Shown: piece by piece, positions 8,016 to 17,422 of the stretch
How positions within the stretch are numbered: position 1 is the stretch's first letter
Layout: the number at the start of each line of letters is the position of its first letter
Assembly (NCBI GenBank): GCA_017472925.1
Contig: JAFUNS010000002.1
Location: forward strand, 18,061-82,060
Direction: 5' to 3'
Length of the DNA stretch: 64,000 bases
From: Bacteroides sp.
GTDB lineage: Bacteria; Bacteroidota; Bacteroidia; Bacteroidales; Bacteroidaceae
Made by a program: the position numbers and the translations under genes
The notes under the pieces: model-generated
Databases searched by the model: none
What the model was told of the DNA's origin: nothing
Seen by the model: only the letters and a program-made list of their open reading frames with translations

Positions 8016-9683
8016 ATGTATTCAGACAAGAAAAGTATATTGCAATTGGCTGCGCTATTGAAAGCGCATGGAGTACGGAAACTGGTATTATGTCCGGGAA
8101 GTAGGAATGCGGCCATTGTACAGACATTGGCCAACGTAGAAGACTTTACGTGTTATGCCGTAACCGACGAGCGAAGTGCCGGATTTTTTGCCATCGGCCT
8201 CTCTTTACAAGGAGGGGGACCGGCAGCTGTCTGTTGTACTTCAGGCTCTGCCTTGCTTAATCTCCATCCTGCCGTAGCCGAAGCCTTTTACCAACAAATA
8301 CCTTTACTCATTATCTCGGCCGACCGGCCTTCGGCATGGATAGGACAAATGGATGGACAGACCCTTCCTCAACCAAATGTATTTGGAGGATTGGTAAAGA
8401 TGTCGGTCAACTTGCCTGAAGTACATACCGATGAAGACGAATGGTATTGCAACCGTCTCATCAATGAAGCCATACTTGAAACCACCCACCACGGGAAAGG
8501 TCCTGTACACATCAACGTACCCATATCGGAACCTATTTACCGATTTACCGTCAAGGAATTGCCATCGGTACGTGTGATTAACCGATACCAAGGACTGAAT
8601 GTGTACGACCGTGACTATAAAGAGCTGATTGACAAACTTAATCAAGCCAACAAACGAATGATTATTGTGGGACAAATGAATTTGATTTATGAGTTCGACA
8701 AGAAATTCGTCAAACCTCTTTATCGTAACTTTGTATGGCTCAGCGAACATTTGGGCAATCAAACCATCCCTGGTATGCCCATCAAGAACTTTGATGTAGC
8801 CGTATCGGCCATGGATGAAACCCGTCAAGCACAAATGGCTCCCGACTTGCTGATTACCTATGGCGGACACATGGTTTCCAAGCAGATGAAAAAGTATTTG
8901 CGTAACCATCCACCCCGTGAACATTGGCACGTCTCGCCCGATGGAAAGATAGCCGACCTTTTCGGATGCCTCACTACGGTTATCGAAATGGATCCTTTCG
9001 AGTTCCTGGAAAAAATTGCCTTCTTATTAGATGGAAAACCCACCAACTACCCATTGATGTGGGAGAATTGGTGCAAAATAATATCCGAACCCCAATTGCC
9101 TTATTCACAAATATCTGTAACGGGTGATTTGATTAAAGCCCTGCCCACTCCTTGTGCGCTACATTTAGCTAACAGTTCCACGGTTCGATATGCCCAACTC
9201 TTCAAAATAGCATCGGATGTAGAAGTCTGTTGCAATCGTGGGGTAAATGGCATTGAAGGTTCCTTGTCAACCGCTATTGGATATGCTACGGCTTCTACCA
9301 AACTTAACTTTGTCATCATAGGCGATTTGAGTTTCTTTTTTGACATGAACGCTTTGTGGATGCCTCATTTCCATCATAATTTACGAATACTCCTGCTAAA
9401 TAACGAAGGTGGAGAAATATTCCATACCCTTCCAGGAATGGATAAGACCAGTCAATCGCGTCCTTATATCACCGCTGAGCATCAGACATCAGCCAAGGGA
9501 TGGGCCGAAGAACGAGGTTTTCACTATATGAAAGCAACCAATGCCGACGAATGGCAAGATGCATTAAGCCTGTTTGCTTCGCCGGAAGAACATCCACAAG
9601 CCATGTTGCTTGAGGTGTATACAGACAAGGGAGAAGATACCCAATTACTAAGAGAATATTACAAGAGCTTAAAAAATAAATAA
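8016..9683 (+). CDS. menD: SEPHCHC synthase MenD
   Basis: A 555-residue ThDP-dependent enzyme joining 2-oxoglutarate and isochorismate to give SEPHCHC. The N-terminal PYR domain shows [11 protein letters not shown] and the catalytic Glu in VTDERSAGF, followed by CTSGSALLN. The C-terminal PP domain has the ThDP-binding region [13 protein letters not shown] with NNEGGEIF. Length is normal for the family. It follows menF after 1 bp and precedes menB by 3 bp. Confidence 0.96.
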   Translation: MYSDKKSILQLAALLKAHGVRKLVLCPGSRNAAIVQTLANVEDFTCYAVTDERSAGFFAIGLSLQGGGPAAVCCTSGSALLNLHPAVAEAFYQQIPLLIISADRPSAWIGQMDGQTLPQPNVFGGLVKMSVNLPEVHTDEDEWYCNRLINEAILETTHHGKGPVHINVPISEPIYRFTVKELPSVRVINRYQGLNVYDRDYKELIDKLNQANKRMIIVGQMNLIYEFDKKFVKPLYRNFVWLSEHLGNQTIPGMPIKNFDVAVSAMDETRQAQMAPDLLITYGGHMVSKQMKKYLRNHPPREHWHVSPDGKIADLFGCLTTVIEMDPFEFLEKIAFLLDGKPTNYPLMWENWCKIISEPQLPYSQISVTGDLIKALPTPCALHLANSSTVRYAQLFKIASDVEVCCNRGVNGIEGSLSTAIGYATASTKLNFVIIGDLSFFFDMNALWMPHFHHNLRILLLNNEGGEIFHTLPGMDKTSQSRPYITAEHQTSAKGWAEERGFHYMKATNADEWQDALSLFASPEEHPQAMLLEVYTDKGEDTQLLREYYKSLKNK

Positions 9684-9686
9684 GAT

Positions 9687-10508
9687 ATGGAAAAAAGAGA
9701 ATGGACAACCATCAAGGAATATCAAGACATTTTGTTTGAATTTTATAACGGTATAGCCAAGATAACCATCAACCGTCCACGTTATCGGAATGCATTTACC
9801 CCTACCACTACCACAGAAATCAGCGATGCACTCTATTATTGTCGTGAGTGTCAAGACATTAATGTAGTAGTATTGACAGGTGCCGGTGACAAGGCGTTTT
9901 GTAGTGGAGGCGACATGAACGTTAAAGGTCGTGGAGGATATGTAGGAACTGATGGAGTACCCCGTTTGAATGTACTCGATGTCCAGAAACAAATCCGTTC
10001 CCTACCCAAGCCCGTTATCGCTATGGTGAATGGTTTTGCCATTGGTGGAGGTCATGTACTTCATGTGGTATGCGACTTGTCTATCGCCTCAGAAAACGCT
10101 ATCTTTGGACAGACAGGACCTAAAGTAGGTAGCTTTGATGCTGGTTTCGGCTCTTCTTATTTGGCCCGTGTCGTAGGACAAAAGAAAGCCCGCGAAATTT
10201 GGTTCCTCTGCAGACAATACAATGCACAAGAAGCCCTTGAAATGGGATTGGTAAATAAAGTCGTTCCCTTCGACCAATTGGAAGACGAGGTAGTGGCATG
10301 GGCCGAACAAATGATGCTTCATAGCCCATTGGCTCTCCGCATGATCAAAGCCGGATTGAATGCAGAACTTGACGGACAAGCAGGTATCCAAGAATTGGCA
10401 GGTGATGCCACCATGCTTTATTACATGACAGATGAAGCACAAGAAGGTGGAAAAGCTTTCTTGGAAAAACGTAAGCCTCGTTTCCAGGATTATCCCAAAT
10501 TCCCTTAA
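9687..10508 (+). CDS. menB: 1,4-dihydroxy-2-naphthoyl-CoA synthase MenB
   Basis: A 273-residue crotonase-fold enzyme that cyclises O-succinylbenzoyl-CoA to DHNA-CoA. Oxyanion-hole segments are visible as [12 protein letters not shown] and [20 protein letters not shown], and the MenB-specific region [21 protein letters not shown] is intact, as is the C-terminal [16 protein letters not shown] tail that closes the active site. It lies 3 bp after menD in the operon. Confidence 0.97.
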   Translation: MEKREWTTIKEYQDILFEFYNGIAKITINRPRYRNAFTPTTTTEISDALYYCRECQDINVVVLTGAGDKAFCSGGDMNVKGRGGYVGTDGVPRLNVLDVQKQIRSLPKPVIAMVNGFAIGGGHVLHVVCDLSIASENAIFGQTGPKVGSFDAGFGSSYLARVVGQKKAREIWFLCRQYNAQEALEMGLVNKVVPFDQLEDEVVAWAEQMMLHSPLALRMIKAGLNAELDGQAGIQELAGDATMLYYMTDEAQEGGKAFLEKRKPRFQDYPKFP

Positions 10509-10524
10509 CGTCAATTTCCTTTGC

Positions 10525-11580
10525 ATGAAAATAGAGATTATCCATAAACTATTGCACTTCAAGCAACCGGCTGGTACTTCGAGAGGCATTTACACTACGC
10601 GGGATGTATGGTACATCGTACTTATTGACACCACAAATCCCTCGCACTATGGTGTAGGCGAATGTGCCCCCCTACCCGATTTGAGTTGCGATGCATTACC
10701 CAACTACGAGGCCATTTTAAAAGAAGCATGTAAGCAGTTTGTGGATACAGGATGCATTGATCGGGAAGCATTACGCCCTTATCCTTCCATTCTTTTCGGA
10801 TTAGAAACGGCATGGGCACACTATCAAGCCCAAAGCATCCAACTATGGCAAACACCTTTTAGTCAAGGGAAAGAAGGTATTCCCATTAACGGACTTATCT
10901 GGATGGGGAATTTTGACGAAATGTATCAACGGATAGAAGAAAAAATGCAGCAAGGTTTCCGGTGCATCAAACTTAAAATTGGCGCCATCAATTTTGAGAA
11001 AGAGCTGGAACTTTTGGCACATATCCGCCAACATTTCTCTGCTGATCAAATCACCCTCCGGGTAGATGCTAACGGTGCCTTTTCGCCTTCTGAAGCGTTG
11101 GATAAGCTCCAACGATTGAGTGAATACCATATCCATAGCATTGAACAACCCATCCGTGCCGGTCAATGGGAAGAAATGAATCGATTGTGTAAGAGTACCC
11201 CTATCCCCATTGCGCTTGATGAAGAATTGATTGGCATCAACAATCGAAATGATAAAATTGCACTTTTAGAAACCATCCGCCCACAATACATCATTTTAAA
11301 GCCCTCTCTTCATGGTGGACTATGCGGTTCCCAAGAATGGATTGAATTAGCTACACAATATGGAATTGGGCATTGGATTACCTCGGCTATAGAGTCGAAC
11401 ATCGGTTTGAATGCCATTGCCCAATGGACAGCTACCTTGTGCCCTACCCTACCTCAAGGATTAGGTACAGGCATGTTATTTACAGACAACGTTGATTTCC
11501 CTCTACATATTCAAGGTGATTGCCTTTGGTATCACTCTGAAGAAGCAGATCCCAACATTATCAATTGGTTAAGACAATGA
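10525..11580 (+). CDS. menC: o-succinylbenzoate synthase MenC
   Basis: An enolase-superfamily enzyme of 351 residues dehydrating SHCHC to o-succinylbenzoate. The frame is open upstream to 10432 inside menB, but the ATG at 10525 starts the conserved MKIEIIHKLL strand, so it is chosen. Catalytic segments are KLKIG (Lys acid/base), RVDANGAF and EQPI plus ALDEE (metal ligands), and ILKPSL (second Lys). The gap to menB is 16 bp and the 3' end overlaps menE by ATGA. MenC acts before MenB although the genes are in the opposite order. Confidence 0.93.
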   Translation: MKIEIIHKLLHFKQPAGTSRGIYTTRDVWYIVLIDTTNPSHYGVGECAPLPDLSCDALPNYEAILKEACKQFVDTGCIDREALRPYPSILFGLETAWAHYQAQSIQLWQTPFSQGKEGIPINGLIWMGNFDEMYQRIEEKMQQGFRCIKLKIGAINFEKELELLAHIRQHFSADQITLRVDANGAFSPSEALDKLQRLSEYHIHSIEQPIRAGQWEEMNRLCKSTPIPIALDEELIGINNRNDKIALLETIRPQYIILKPSLHGGLCGSQEWIELATQYGIGHWITSAIESNIGLNAIAQWTATLCPTLPQGLGTGMLFTDNVDFPLHIQGDCLWYHSEEADPNIINWLRQ

Positions 11581-12557
11581 CAGAACTGGAATTTTTAAGG
11601 GAACTCCAAGCGTTTATGGACGAATGGCAAAATGATTCGCCTACCATCGGGGTACATACATCAGGATCGACGGGTACTCCTAAGGCCATGCAAGTAGAAA
11701 AAAAGCGAATGATAGCCAGTGCACGTCGGACATGTGATTTCCTAAAATTACAAAAAGACGATACGGCATTGTTGTGCATGCCTCTGCAATACATAGCCGG
11801 AAAAATGATGGTAATACGTTCGATTATAGCAGGATTGAGATTAATAGTTGTACCCCCATCAGGACACCCAATGGCCAACCTAAAAGAAATACCTACATTT
11901 GCGGCTATGATTCCTATGCAGGTATATAATAGTTTGCAAGTGCCTGAGGAAAAAGAAAAACTCCGCCAAATAAAACATCTTATTATTGGTGGTGGAGCCA
12001 TTGATTCTCAATTGGCTAATGATTTGAAAGATTTCCCTCATCATGTTTGGAGTACGTATGGCATGACGGAAACATTATCGCACATTGCTCTACGACGATT
12101 AAATGGGAAAGATGCCTCTGAATGGTATACCCCCTTTGAGGACGTAAACCTTCGTTTATCTGAAGAGAATACCTTAATTATTGAAGCACCTGATGTTTGT
12201 CCCGACTTACTCATTACGAATGATATAGCCGAAATGGATGCAAATGGTCATTTTCGCATATTGGGTAGAAAAGATAACATCATCAATAGTGGTGGAGTCA
12301 AGATTCAGATTGAGCAAGTGGAAGCCTTGTTAAAACCACACTTAAATATACCCTTCCAAATAACTTCCGCTCCCGATAGCAAATTTGGTGAAATTGTGGT
12401 ATTGCTCCATGAAGGAGATACAGAATGTGACATAGCATCTGTTTGCCAACAAGTACTTCCTACTTATTGGGTTCCCAAACGATATAAATCTGTAGAAAAA
12501 TTGCCCATAACTGGAACAGGTAAACCCGATAGAGCTACCGCCAAACGAATGGTTTAG
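11577..12557 (+). CDS. menE: o-succinylbenzoate-CoA ligase MenE (short form)
   Basis: An ANL-superfamily adenylating enzyme of 326 residues. The ATG at 11577 overlaps the menC stop as ATGA; a TTG at 11565 in frame is less likely. Motifs include the P-loop HTSGSTGTPKAM, the aromatic motif WSTYGMTE, the hinge GRKDNIINSGGVKI, and the C-terminal catalytic Lys region PITGTGKPDR. The protein is much shorter than E. coli MenE (about 450), the difference lying in the N-terminal domain; all visible catalytic motifs are retained. It closes the operon. menA, menG/ubiE and an obvious menH are not in the window. Confidence 0.9.
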   Translation: MTELEFLRELQAFMDEWQNDSPTIGVHTSGSTGTPKAMQVEKKRMIASARRTCDFLKLQKDDTALLCMPLQYIAGKMMVIRSIIAGLRLIVVPPSGHPMANLKEIPTFAAMIPMQVYNSLQVPEEKEKLRQIKHLIIGGGAIDSQLANDLKDFPHHVWSTYGMTETLSHIALRRLNGKDASEWYTPFEDVNLRLSEENTLIIEAPDVCPDLLITNDIAEMDANGHFRILGRKDNIINSGGVKIQIEQVEALLKPHLNIPFQITSAPDSKFGEIVVLLHEGDTECDIASVCQQVLPTYWVPKRYKSVEKLPITGTGKPDRATAKRMV

Positions 12558-12560
12558 TTT

Positions 12561-12740
12561 TTACCAGAATCGGTTACTATCCGGGTCGTATTCAAAACCA
12601 AAAACAGCCAAACGCTTAATCAGTTCTTCTTTATCAACCAACATATCGTCACAAAGTTCGTCGAGGGAAGAATAACAATCGCGAAGTTTCATATTAACTA
12701 CGCTGAATAATATCATAGGGTCTTTGGGAAGTTCATTCAT
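12561..12740 (-). CDS. DUF4250 protein
   Basis: A 59-residue protein beginning MNELPKDPMILFSVVNMKL, with DCYSSLDELCDDM in the middle and ending YDPDSNRFW. This is the characteristic shape of DUF4250, a small cytoplasmic family in anaerobic Firmicutes and Bacteroidetes with no known function. The frame extends to 12794, but the ATG at 12740 matches the conserved family start. It converges with menE, leaving 3 bp between stop codons. Confidence 0.82.
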   Translation of the reverse strand: MNELPKDPMILFSVVNMKLRDCYSSLDELCDDMLVDKEELIKRLAVFGFEYDPDSNRFW

Positions 12741-12826
12741 ACACTCAATCTGTATTTTAAAAGGCAAAATTACGTATTCTGCCGTAAAAATCATACACTT
12801 CCTTATGCCTTCACAAACATTTTATT

Positions 12827-12834
12827 TATTTTTG
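12827..12834 (+). promoter_or_regulatory. -7 promoter element of the DUF5020 gene
   Basis: TATTTTTG matches TAnnTTTG, 25 bp before the start codon at 12860. Confidence 0.5.
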
Positions 12835-12859
12835 TATATTATTTAAAAATCATAGCTAT

Positions 12860-13564
12860 ATGAAAAAGACATTATTATTCGCCATTCTCCTATTCGTAGG
12901 TATTTGCCAATCCGCAGCTCAGAACATTCAGTTGCATTACGATTTCGGCCACTCTTTGTATGACGAATTCAAGGATAGTCGCGCCAAAATCACCACTACT
13001 GTAGAAATGTTCAAACCCGACAAATGGGGAAGCACCTTCTTCTTTGTAGATATGGATTATGCTGACAATGAAGTAAAATCGGCTTATTGGGAAATTGCTC
13101 GTGAACTGAAGTTTTGGAACGGTCCACTTTCCATTCACGCCGAATACAATGGTGGCTTGAATTATATCAAGGATTCTTGGTTGGCCGGTCTTACTTATAC
13201 TTATAATAATTCCGATTTTACTAAAGGATTCAGCTTTACTCCCATGTATAAGTATATCTGCAGCAATCCTACTCCTAATAATTTCCAATTGACCGGTACT
13301 TGGTATATTCATTTTGGTAAAGGGAAATACTCTTTCACCGGATTTGCTGATTTCTGGAGAGAAGAACATGCTGACATTAACGGGAACGAACATAATTTCG
13401 TATTCATGACCGAACCTCAGTTCTGGGTTAATCTGAATAAGTTTAATGGTATAGACGATAATTTCAATCTGAGTATTGGTACAGAATGGGAAATCACTTC
13501 AAACTTCGCCCTAAATAACGGTTGGTATGTAAATCCGACTTTGGCACTAAAATGGAGTTTTTAA
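12860..13564 (+). CDS. DUF5020 outer-membrane protein (Tsx-like)
   Basis: A 234-residue secreted protein with a signal peptide (MKKTLLFAILLFVGI, cleavage near SAAQ-N). The mature part is rich in alternating aromatic and polar strands and ends in the terminal Phe typical of beta-barrels recognised by BamA. The general form LHYDFG...GSTFFFVDMDY, several YNGGLNY/TWYIHFGKGKYSFTGF strands, and NPTLALKWSF matches DUF5020, distantly related to Tsx nucleoside channels. A nucleoside pore is possible but unproven. It is followed by a strong terminator. Confidence 0.78.
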   Translation: MKKTLLFAILLFVGICQSAAQNIQLHYDFGHSLYDEFKDSRAKITTTVEMFKPDKWGSTFFFVDMDYADNEVKSAYWEIARELKFWNGPLSIHAEYNGGLNYIKDSWLAGLTYTYNNSDFTKGFSFTPMYKYICSNPTPNNFQLTGTWYIHFGKGKYSFTGFADFWREEHADINGNEHNFVFMTEPQFWVNLNKFNGIDDNFNLSIGTEWEITSNFALNNGWYVNPTLALKWSF

Positions 13565-13601
13565 CCAATCACGCTATTTTTATTTTAAACAACATAGAGA
13601 T

Positions 13602-13640
13602 ATAAAAGGGGGGAATACACATGGTACTCCCCCCTTTTAT
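13602..13640. terminator. bidirectional terminator
   Basis: A perfect 12-bp stem ATAAAAGGGGGG / CCCCCCTTTTAT flanks a partly paired 15-nt loop. A-rich and T-rich flanks let it serve both the DUF5020 gene and the convergent mini-lipoprotein gene. Confidence 0.9.
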
Positions 13641-13688
13641 GTGCAATAACGATTCATACTTATTAAGGTCTCTCAGGAAAGAATGAAC

Positions 13689-13907
13689 TTACTTCTTCAA
13701 TTCTTTCAAAGCCTTTTTTGCTTCCTTTTCTGCATCTTCTGCAGCTTCTTCCACTGCTTCCTTTACTTCTTCTGCTTTTTCTTCTGCAGCTTCCTTCACA
13801 GCTTCAATAGCCTCCTTCATTTCTTTCTTGGCCTTATCTTCCTTGCTGCCACCTCCACATGCTGTAAGAGCCATAGCAGCCAAGCAAATAAATAAAATCT
13901 TCTTCAT
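13689..13907 (-). CDS. small Lys/Glu/Ala-rich helical lipoprotein
   Basis: A 72-residue protein with a lipoprotein signal (MKKILFICLAAMALTAC, lipobox LTAC) followed by Gly-Gly-Gly-Ser and about 50 residues composed almost only of Lys, Glu and Ala in a heptad-like pattern. It should form one long charged helix, superficially like Braun's lipoprotein or a coiled-coil spacer, but no terminal Lys-linkage motif can be assigned with certainty (it does end in KELKK). No named family is recognised. It lies alone between the DUF5020 gene and the dnaK promoter region, and has a strong -7 element. Confidence 0.8.
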   Translation of the reverse strand: MKKILFICLAAMALTACGGGSKEDKAKKEMKEAIEAVKEAAEEKAEEVKEAVEEAAEDAEKEAKKALKELKK

Positions 13908-13941
13908 AACAAATTTACTTTAGATTATTAATAAACAGATG

Positions 13942-13949
13942 CAAATATA
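13942..13949 (-). promoter_or_regulatory. -7 promoter element of the mini-lipoprotein
   Basis: On the minus strand this is TATATTTG (TAnnTTTG), 34 bp before the start codon. Confidence 0.5.
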
Positions 13950-14028
13950 GAAACAATTCATGGAGATGAAAAATAAATATGACACAAAAGTCACAAGTAC
14001 AAACTAAAATTAGAGGCACACAACATAA

Positions 14029-14059
14029 TTCTGACAGTAGTTGTGCCATTTTGTCAGAA
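14029..14059. promoter_or_regulatory. inverted repeat upstream of dnaK (candidate enhancer)
   Basis: TTCTGACA (14029-14036) and TGTCAGAA (14052-14059) are perfect 8-bp arms around a 15-bp spacer. The site ends about 45 bp before the predicted sigma-54 start, a plausible position for an NtrC-family activator. A second imperfect dyad (GGCACACAAC / GTTGTGCC) overlaps it. Confidence 0.65.
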
Positions 14060-14078
14060 ATATAAACCCCAAAATAAT

Positions 14079-14094
14079 TGGCACGAAGTTTGCT
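14079..14094 (+). promoter_or_regulatory. sigma-54 (RpoN) promoter of dnaK
   Basis: TGGCACG-AAGT-TTGCT matches the -24/-12 consensus TGGCACG-N4-TTGCW at every fixed position, with GG at 14080-14081 and GC at 14092-14093. The start would be near 14105, leaving a 77-nt leader. No TAnnTTTG housekeeping element is seen between it and dnaK. Confidence 0.8.
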
Positions 14095-14181
14095 GATAAA
14101 TAGATGAAAAGCCCGCCCACATAGGGTAAGGCAAGAGAATAAACATTATTAATTTAGAGAACAAATAAAAAACATAAGATT

Positions 14182-16086
14182 ATGGGAAAGATTATTGGTA
14201 TTGACTTAGGAACAACTAACTCATGTGTATCTGTATTTGAAGGTAACGAACCTGTAGTAATCACTAACGCTGAAGGCAAGAGAACTACTCCATCTATCGT
14301 AGCTTTTGTGGATGGTGGTGAACGTAAAATTGGTGACCCTGCAAAGCGTCAAGCAATTACTAACCCACAACGTACCATTTTCTCTATCAAGCGCTTTATG
14401 GGAGAAAATTGGGATCAAGTACAAAAGGAAATTTCACGCGTACCTTATAAAGTCGTAAAGGGTGATAACAATACTCCACGTGTTGATATCGACGGACGTC
14501 TCTATACTCCACAAGAAATCTCAGCTATGATTCTTCAGAAGATGAAGAAGACTGCAGAAGATTATTTGGGTCAAGAAGTTACCGAAGCCGTGATCACCGT
14601 TCCTGCTTACTTCTCTGATTCACAACGTCAGGCTACTAAAGAAGCCGGTCAGATTGCAGGTTTGGAAGTAAAGCGTATCGTTAATGAACCAACAGCAGCT
14701 GCTTTGGCTTACGGTATTGACAAGGCACACAAGGACATGAAGATTGCCGTATTTGACCTTGGTGGTGGAACATTCGATATTTCTATCCTTGAATTCGGTG
14801 GTGGTGTATTCGAAGTATTGTCTACTAACGGTGATACTCACCTTGGTGGTGATGACTTTGACCAAGTAATCATTGATTGGTTGGCTCAAGAATTCAAGAA
14901 TGATGAAGGTGCTGACTTGACTCAAGATCCGATGGCTATGCAACGTTTGAAGGAAGCTGCAGAAAAGGCTAAGATTGAATTGTCTTCTTCTACCAGCACC
15001 GAAATCAACTTGCCTTACATCATGCCGGTAAATGGTATGCCTAAGCACTTAGTGAAGACTTTGACACGTGCAAAATTTGAAATGTTGGCTCACAACTTGA
15101 TTCAAGCTTGTTTGGAACCATGTAAGAATGCTATGCGTGACGCTGGTTTGAGCAACTCGGATATCGACGAAGTAATCTTGGTAGGTGGTTCTACACGTAT
15201 CCCAGCCGTTCAGCAATTGGTACAGGACTTCTTCGGTAAGGTTCCTTCTAAGGGTGTAAATCCGGATGAAGTAGTAGCTGTAGGTGCTGCAGTTCAAGGT
15301 GCAGTATTGACAGACGAAATCAAGGGCGTGGTATTGCTCGATGTTACTCCACTTTCAATGGGTATTGAAACCCTCGGTGGTGTAATGACTAAGATGATTG
15401 ACGCCAACACAACTATTCCTTGCAAGAAGACTGAAACATTCTCTACAGCTGCTGACAATCAGACAGAAGTAACTATCCACGTACTTCAGGGTGAACGTCC
15501 GATGGCTGCTCAGAACAAGTCAATCGGTAACTTCAACTTGACAGGTATTGCTCCGGCTCGTCGTGGTGTTCCACAGATTGAAGTAACTTTCGACATCGAC
15601 GCAAACGGTATCTTGAAAGTATCTGCTAAGGATAAGGCTACTGGTAAGGAACAAGCTATCCGTATCGAAGCTTCTTCTGGTTTGAGCAAGGAAGAAATCG
15701 AACGCATGAAGGCAGAAGCCGAAGCAAATGCAGAAGCAGACAAGAAAGAACGCGAAAAGATTGACAAGCTGAACCAAGCCGACTCTATGATTTTCCAAAC
15801 AGAAAATCAGTTGAAGGAATTGGGCGACAAGCTTCCTGCTGACAAGAAAGCTCCTATTGAAGCAGCTCTCCAAAAGTTGAAAGATGCTCACAAGGCTCAA
15901 GATGTAGCTTCCATCGATGCTGCCATGGCTGAATTGAACAGTGCATTCCAGGCTGCAAGCGCTGAAATGTATGCTCAGAGCGGTGCTCAAGGTGGTGCTC
16001 AGCAAGGTCCTAACACAGGTGGTCAACAAGCTAACCAAAGCGGAAAGGAAGATATTCAGGACGCTGACTTTGAGGAAGTTAAGTAA
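14182..16086 (+). CDS. dnaK: molecular chaperone DnaK (Hsp70)
   Basis: A full-length 634-residue Hsp70. The ATPase domain opens with [15 protein letters not shown], and has [32 protein letters not shown] and VGGSTRIP; the interdomain linker is [11 protein letters not shown]; the substrate-binding beta domain and helical lid follow; the C-terminus is [12 protein letters not shown], the typical EEVK-like tail after a Gln/Gly-rich stretch. It folds and refolds cytoplasmic proteins with DnaJ and GrpE, encoded 29 kb away on the other strand. It is monocistronic, between a sigma-54 type promoter and a strong terminator. Confidence 0.99.
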   Translation: MGKIIGIDLGTTNSCVSVFEGNEPVVITNAEGKRTTPSIVAFVDGGERKIGDPAKRQAITNPQRTIFSIKRFMGENWDQVQKEISRVPYKVVKGDNNTPRVDIDGRLYTPQEISAMILQKMKKTAEDYLGQEVTEAVITVPAYFSDSQRQATKEAGQIAGLEVKRIVNEPTAAALAYGIDKAHKDMKIAVFDLGGGTFDISILEFGGGVFEVLSTNGDTHLGGDDFDQVIIDWLAQEFKNDEGADLTQDPMAMQRLKEAAEKAKIELSSSTSTEINLPYIMPVNGMPKHLVKTLTRAKFEMLAHNLIQACLEPCKNAMRDAGLSNSDIDEVILVGGSTRIPAVQQLVQDFFGKVPSKGVNPDEVVAVGAAVQGAVLTDEIKGVVLLDVTPLSMGIETLGGVMTKMIDANTTIPCKKTETFSTAADNQTEVTIHVLQGERPMAAQNKSIGNFNLTGIAPARRGVPQIEVTFDIDANGILKVSAKDKATGKEQAIRIEASSGLSKEEIERMKAEAEANAEADKKEREKIDKLNQADSMIFQTENQLKELGDKLPADKKAPIEAALQKLKDAHKAQDVASIDAAMAELNSAFQAASAEMYAQSGAQGGAQQGPNTGGQQANQSGKEDIQDADFEEVK

Positions 16087-16110
16087 TTATAAAAACTTGA
16101 CAAATATACG

Positions 16111-16147
16111 AATAGCGTGCAACTAATTTGATTGCACGCTATTTTTG
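16111..16147 (+). terminator. terminator of dnaK
   Basis: AATAGCGTGCAA (16111-16122) pairs perfectly with TTGCACGCTATT (16132-16143), followed by TTT. Confidence 0.92.
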
Positions 16148-16289
16148 TATGTAAAATCATCTGTTTGTTATAGCCTTTTACCCACCTATTTAAAATACGA
16201 CAAATTTGACAAATAGATAGATTAAATCCTATTAAAATCATGTATATCAATAAAGGAACATAACAATTTATCTGATTACTAACTAATAA

Positions 16290-16321
16290 TTTGGTAGAGA
16301 AGTATTCTATATTTACTTTTG
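16290..16321 (+). promoter_or_regulatory. promoter of the metallopeptidase lipoprotein
   Basis: TTTG at 16290-16293, 20 bp, then TACTTTTG at 16314-16321: a full -33/-7 match, 30 bp before the start codon. Confidence 0.75.
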
Positions 16322-16351
16322 CAAAAATCACTAATAACCAATAAATGAATT

Positions 16352-17185
16352 ATGAAAAAATTTAAAACATTTCTGACAGCATTTCTTATAAGTACAACAA
16401 TCGTTTCATGCAGTGGAGATTCACCAGATGAGCCTAATAAGGAGAACAATGGAAAGGAAGAAGTGACTCCAGATGCCCCCAATAAAGGCGAAGATAATAA
16501 CGAAACAAATAAAGAATACTCTGTTGATGCCCATGGTTACGCTACGTATACTCATAAAGAATTTACTTTTAAGATGAAGGAAAGCGAAACCAAGACTGAA
16601 AGAGGCCAGGAAGCTATTAAATACATAAAAGAAGACATTGACCACATAGTGTCTATAATACCTGAAGATGCACTCACTGTTATGCGCAAGAGACCCATCT
16701 GGATGGAAAGAAACAATAAACACAACTCCAGTGCAGCCTGGTACCACACTTGGGAAGGTTATCCGGAATCAATCGGAGATATTAAAGAGAAGGGAAAATG
16801 TGTAGAAATCACCAATTATGATTACTATATATCCTGGACAGATATCAATCAACCTTTGATGGTTCTCCATGAACTTTGCCATCTTTATCACGACCAAGGT
16901 CTTGGTGGAGAAAATAATCAAGTTATCAAGCAAGCATACCAAAATGCAAAGGAAAAGGGATTATATAAAACAGGATGGTATAGAGGAAATACAACTTATA
17001 CTCAACCTAATCAATGGACAAAAACAACCGATGTTTACTGCATGGTTACCGTATGGGAGTATTTCGCAGAATTGTGTGAAGCATATTGGGGTGAAAACGA
17101 TTACTATCCATTCAACAAAGAGCAACTTAAGGAGCACGATCCTGAAGGATTTGCAATGATGGAAAGTATCTGGATAAAGAAGTAA
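16352..17185 (+). CDS. secreted HExxH zinc metallopeptidase lipoprotein
   Basis: A 277-residue lipoprotein: signal with lipobox IVSC, a low-complexity Asn/Glu/Pro/Asp linker to about residue 55, then a globular domain. The zinc motif VLHELCHLYHD lies near residue 170, and a downstream EYFAELCEAYWG with DYYPF supplies a likely third ligand (Glu). This pairing of HExxH with a downstream E-x-x-E-A-Y-x-G motif recalls the ATLF (anthrax lethal factor-like) metallopeptidases. Substrate is unknown. It has its own promoter and a perfect palindromic terminator. Active-site identification is strong; family naming is tentative. Confidence 0.8.
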   Translation: MKKFKTFLTAFLISTTIVSCSGDSPDEPNKENNGKEEVTPDAPNKGEDNNETNKEYSVDAHGYATYTHKEFTFKMKESETKTERGQEAIKYIKEDIDHIVSIIPEDALTVMRKRPIWMERNNKHNSSAAWYHTWEGYPESIGDIKEKGKCVEITNYDYYISWTDINQPLMVLHELCHLYHDQGLGGENNQVIKQAYQNAKEKGLYKTGWYRGNTTYTQPNQWTKTTDVYCMVTVWEYFAELCEAYWGENDYYPFNKEQLKEHDPEGFAMMESIWIKK

Positions 17186-17200
17186 TTCACAAATAATTTT

Positions 17201-17233
17201 AAAAAAAGTGCAATTCATGAATTGCACTTTTTT
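17201..17233. terminator. palindromic bidirectional terminator
   Basis: A long palindrome, AAAAAAGTGCAATTCA and its reverse complement meeting at the centre, ends in a T6 run. It terminates the metallopeptidase gene. Confidence 0.92.
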
Positions 17234-17266
17234 ATTTCAAACATACACAACTTCAAATAATATTAG

Positions 17267-17274
17267 TATATTTG
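17267..17274 (+). promoter_or_regulatory. -7 promoter element of the secreted unknown protein
   Basis: TATATTTG matches TAnnTTTG. It implies a leader of roughly 140 nt before the start at 17423; a 30-codon ORF at 17301-17393 lies in this leader but has no independent support. Confidence 0.5.
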
Positions 17275-17422
17275 CGACAAAATATCAGTTTACTGTCAAA
17301 ATGAATAACATCGTGGAAGATATTTTTATTTATTCATTTACAGTATGCTTATTTGGTAGAAGATTGATGATATGGATTATAATGGGCATATAATTTTAAT
17401 AATAACTAATATAATAAGCAAA

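Noticed and set aside
10432-10524. Longer menC start inside menB
   Set aside because: The extension only translates menB sequence in another frame; the conserved MenC N-terminus begins at 10525.
17208-17393. 61-codon frame before the unknown secreted protein (or its 30-codon tail from 17301)
   Set aside because: It begins inside a terminator and crosses the promoter; the inner 30-codon part has no independent support, though it could be a leader ORF.
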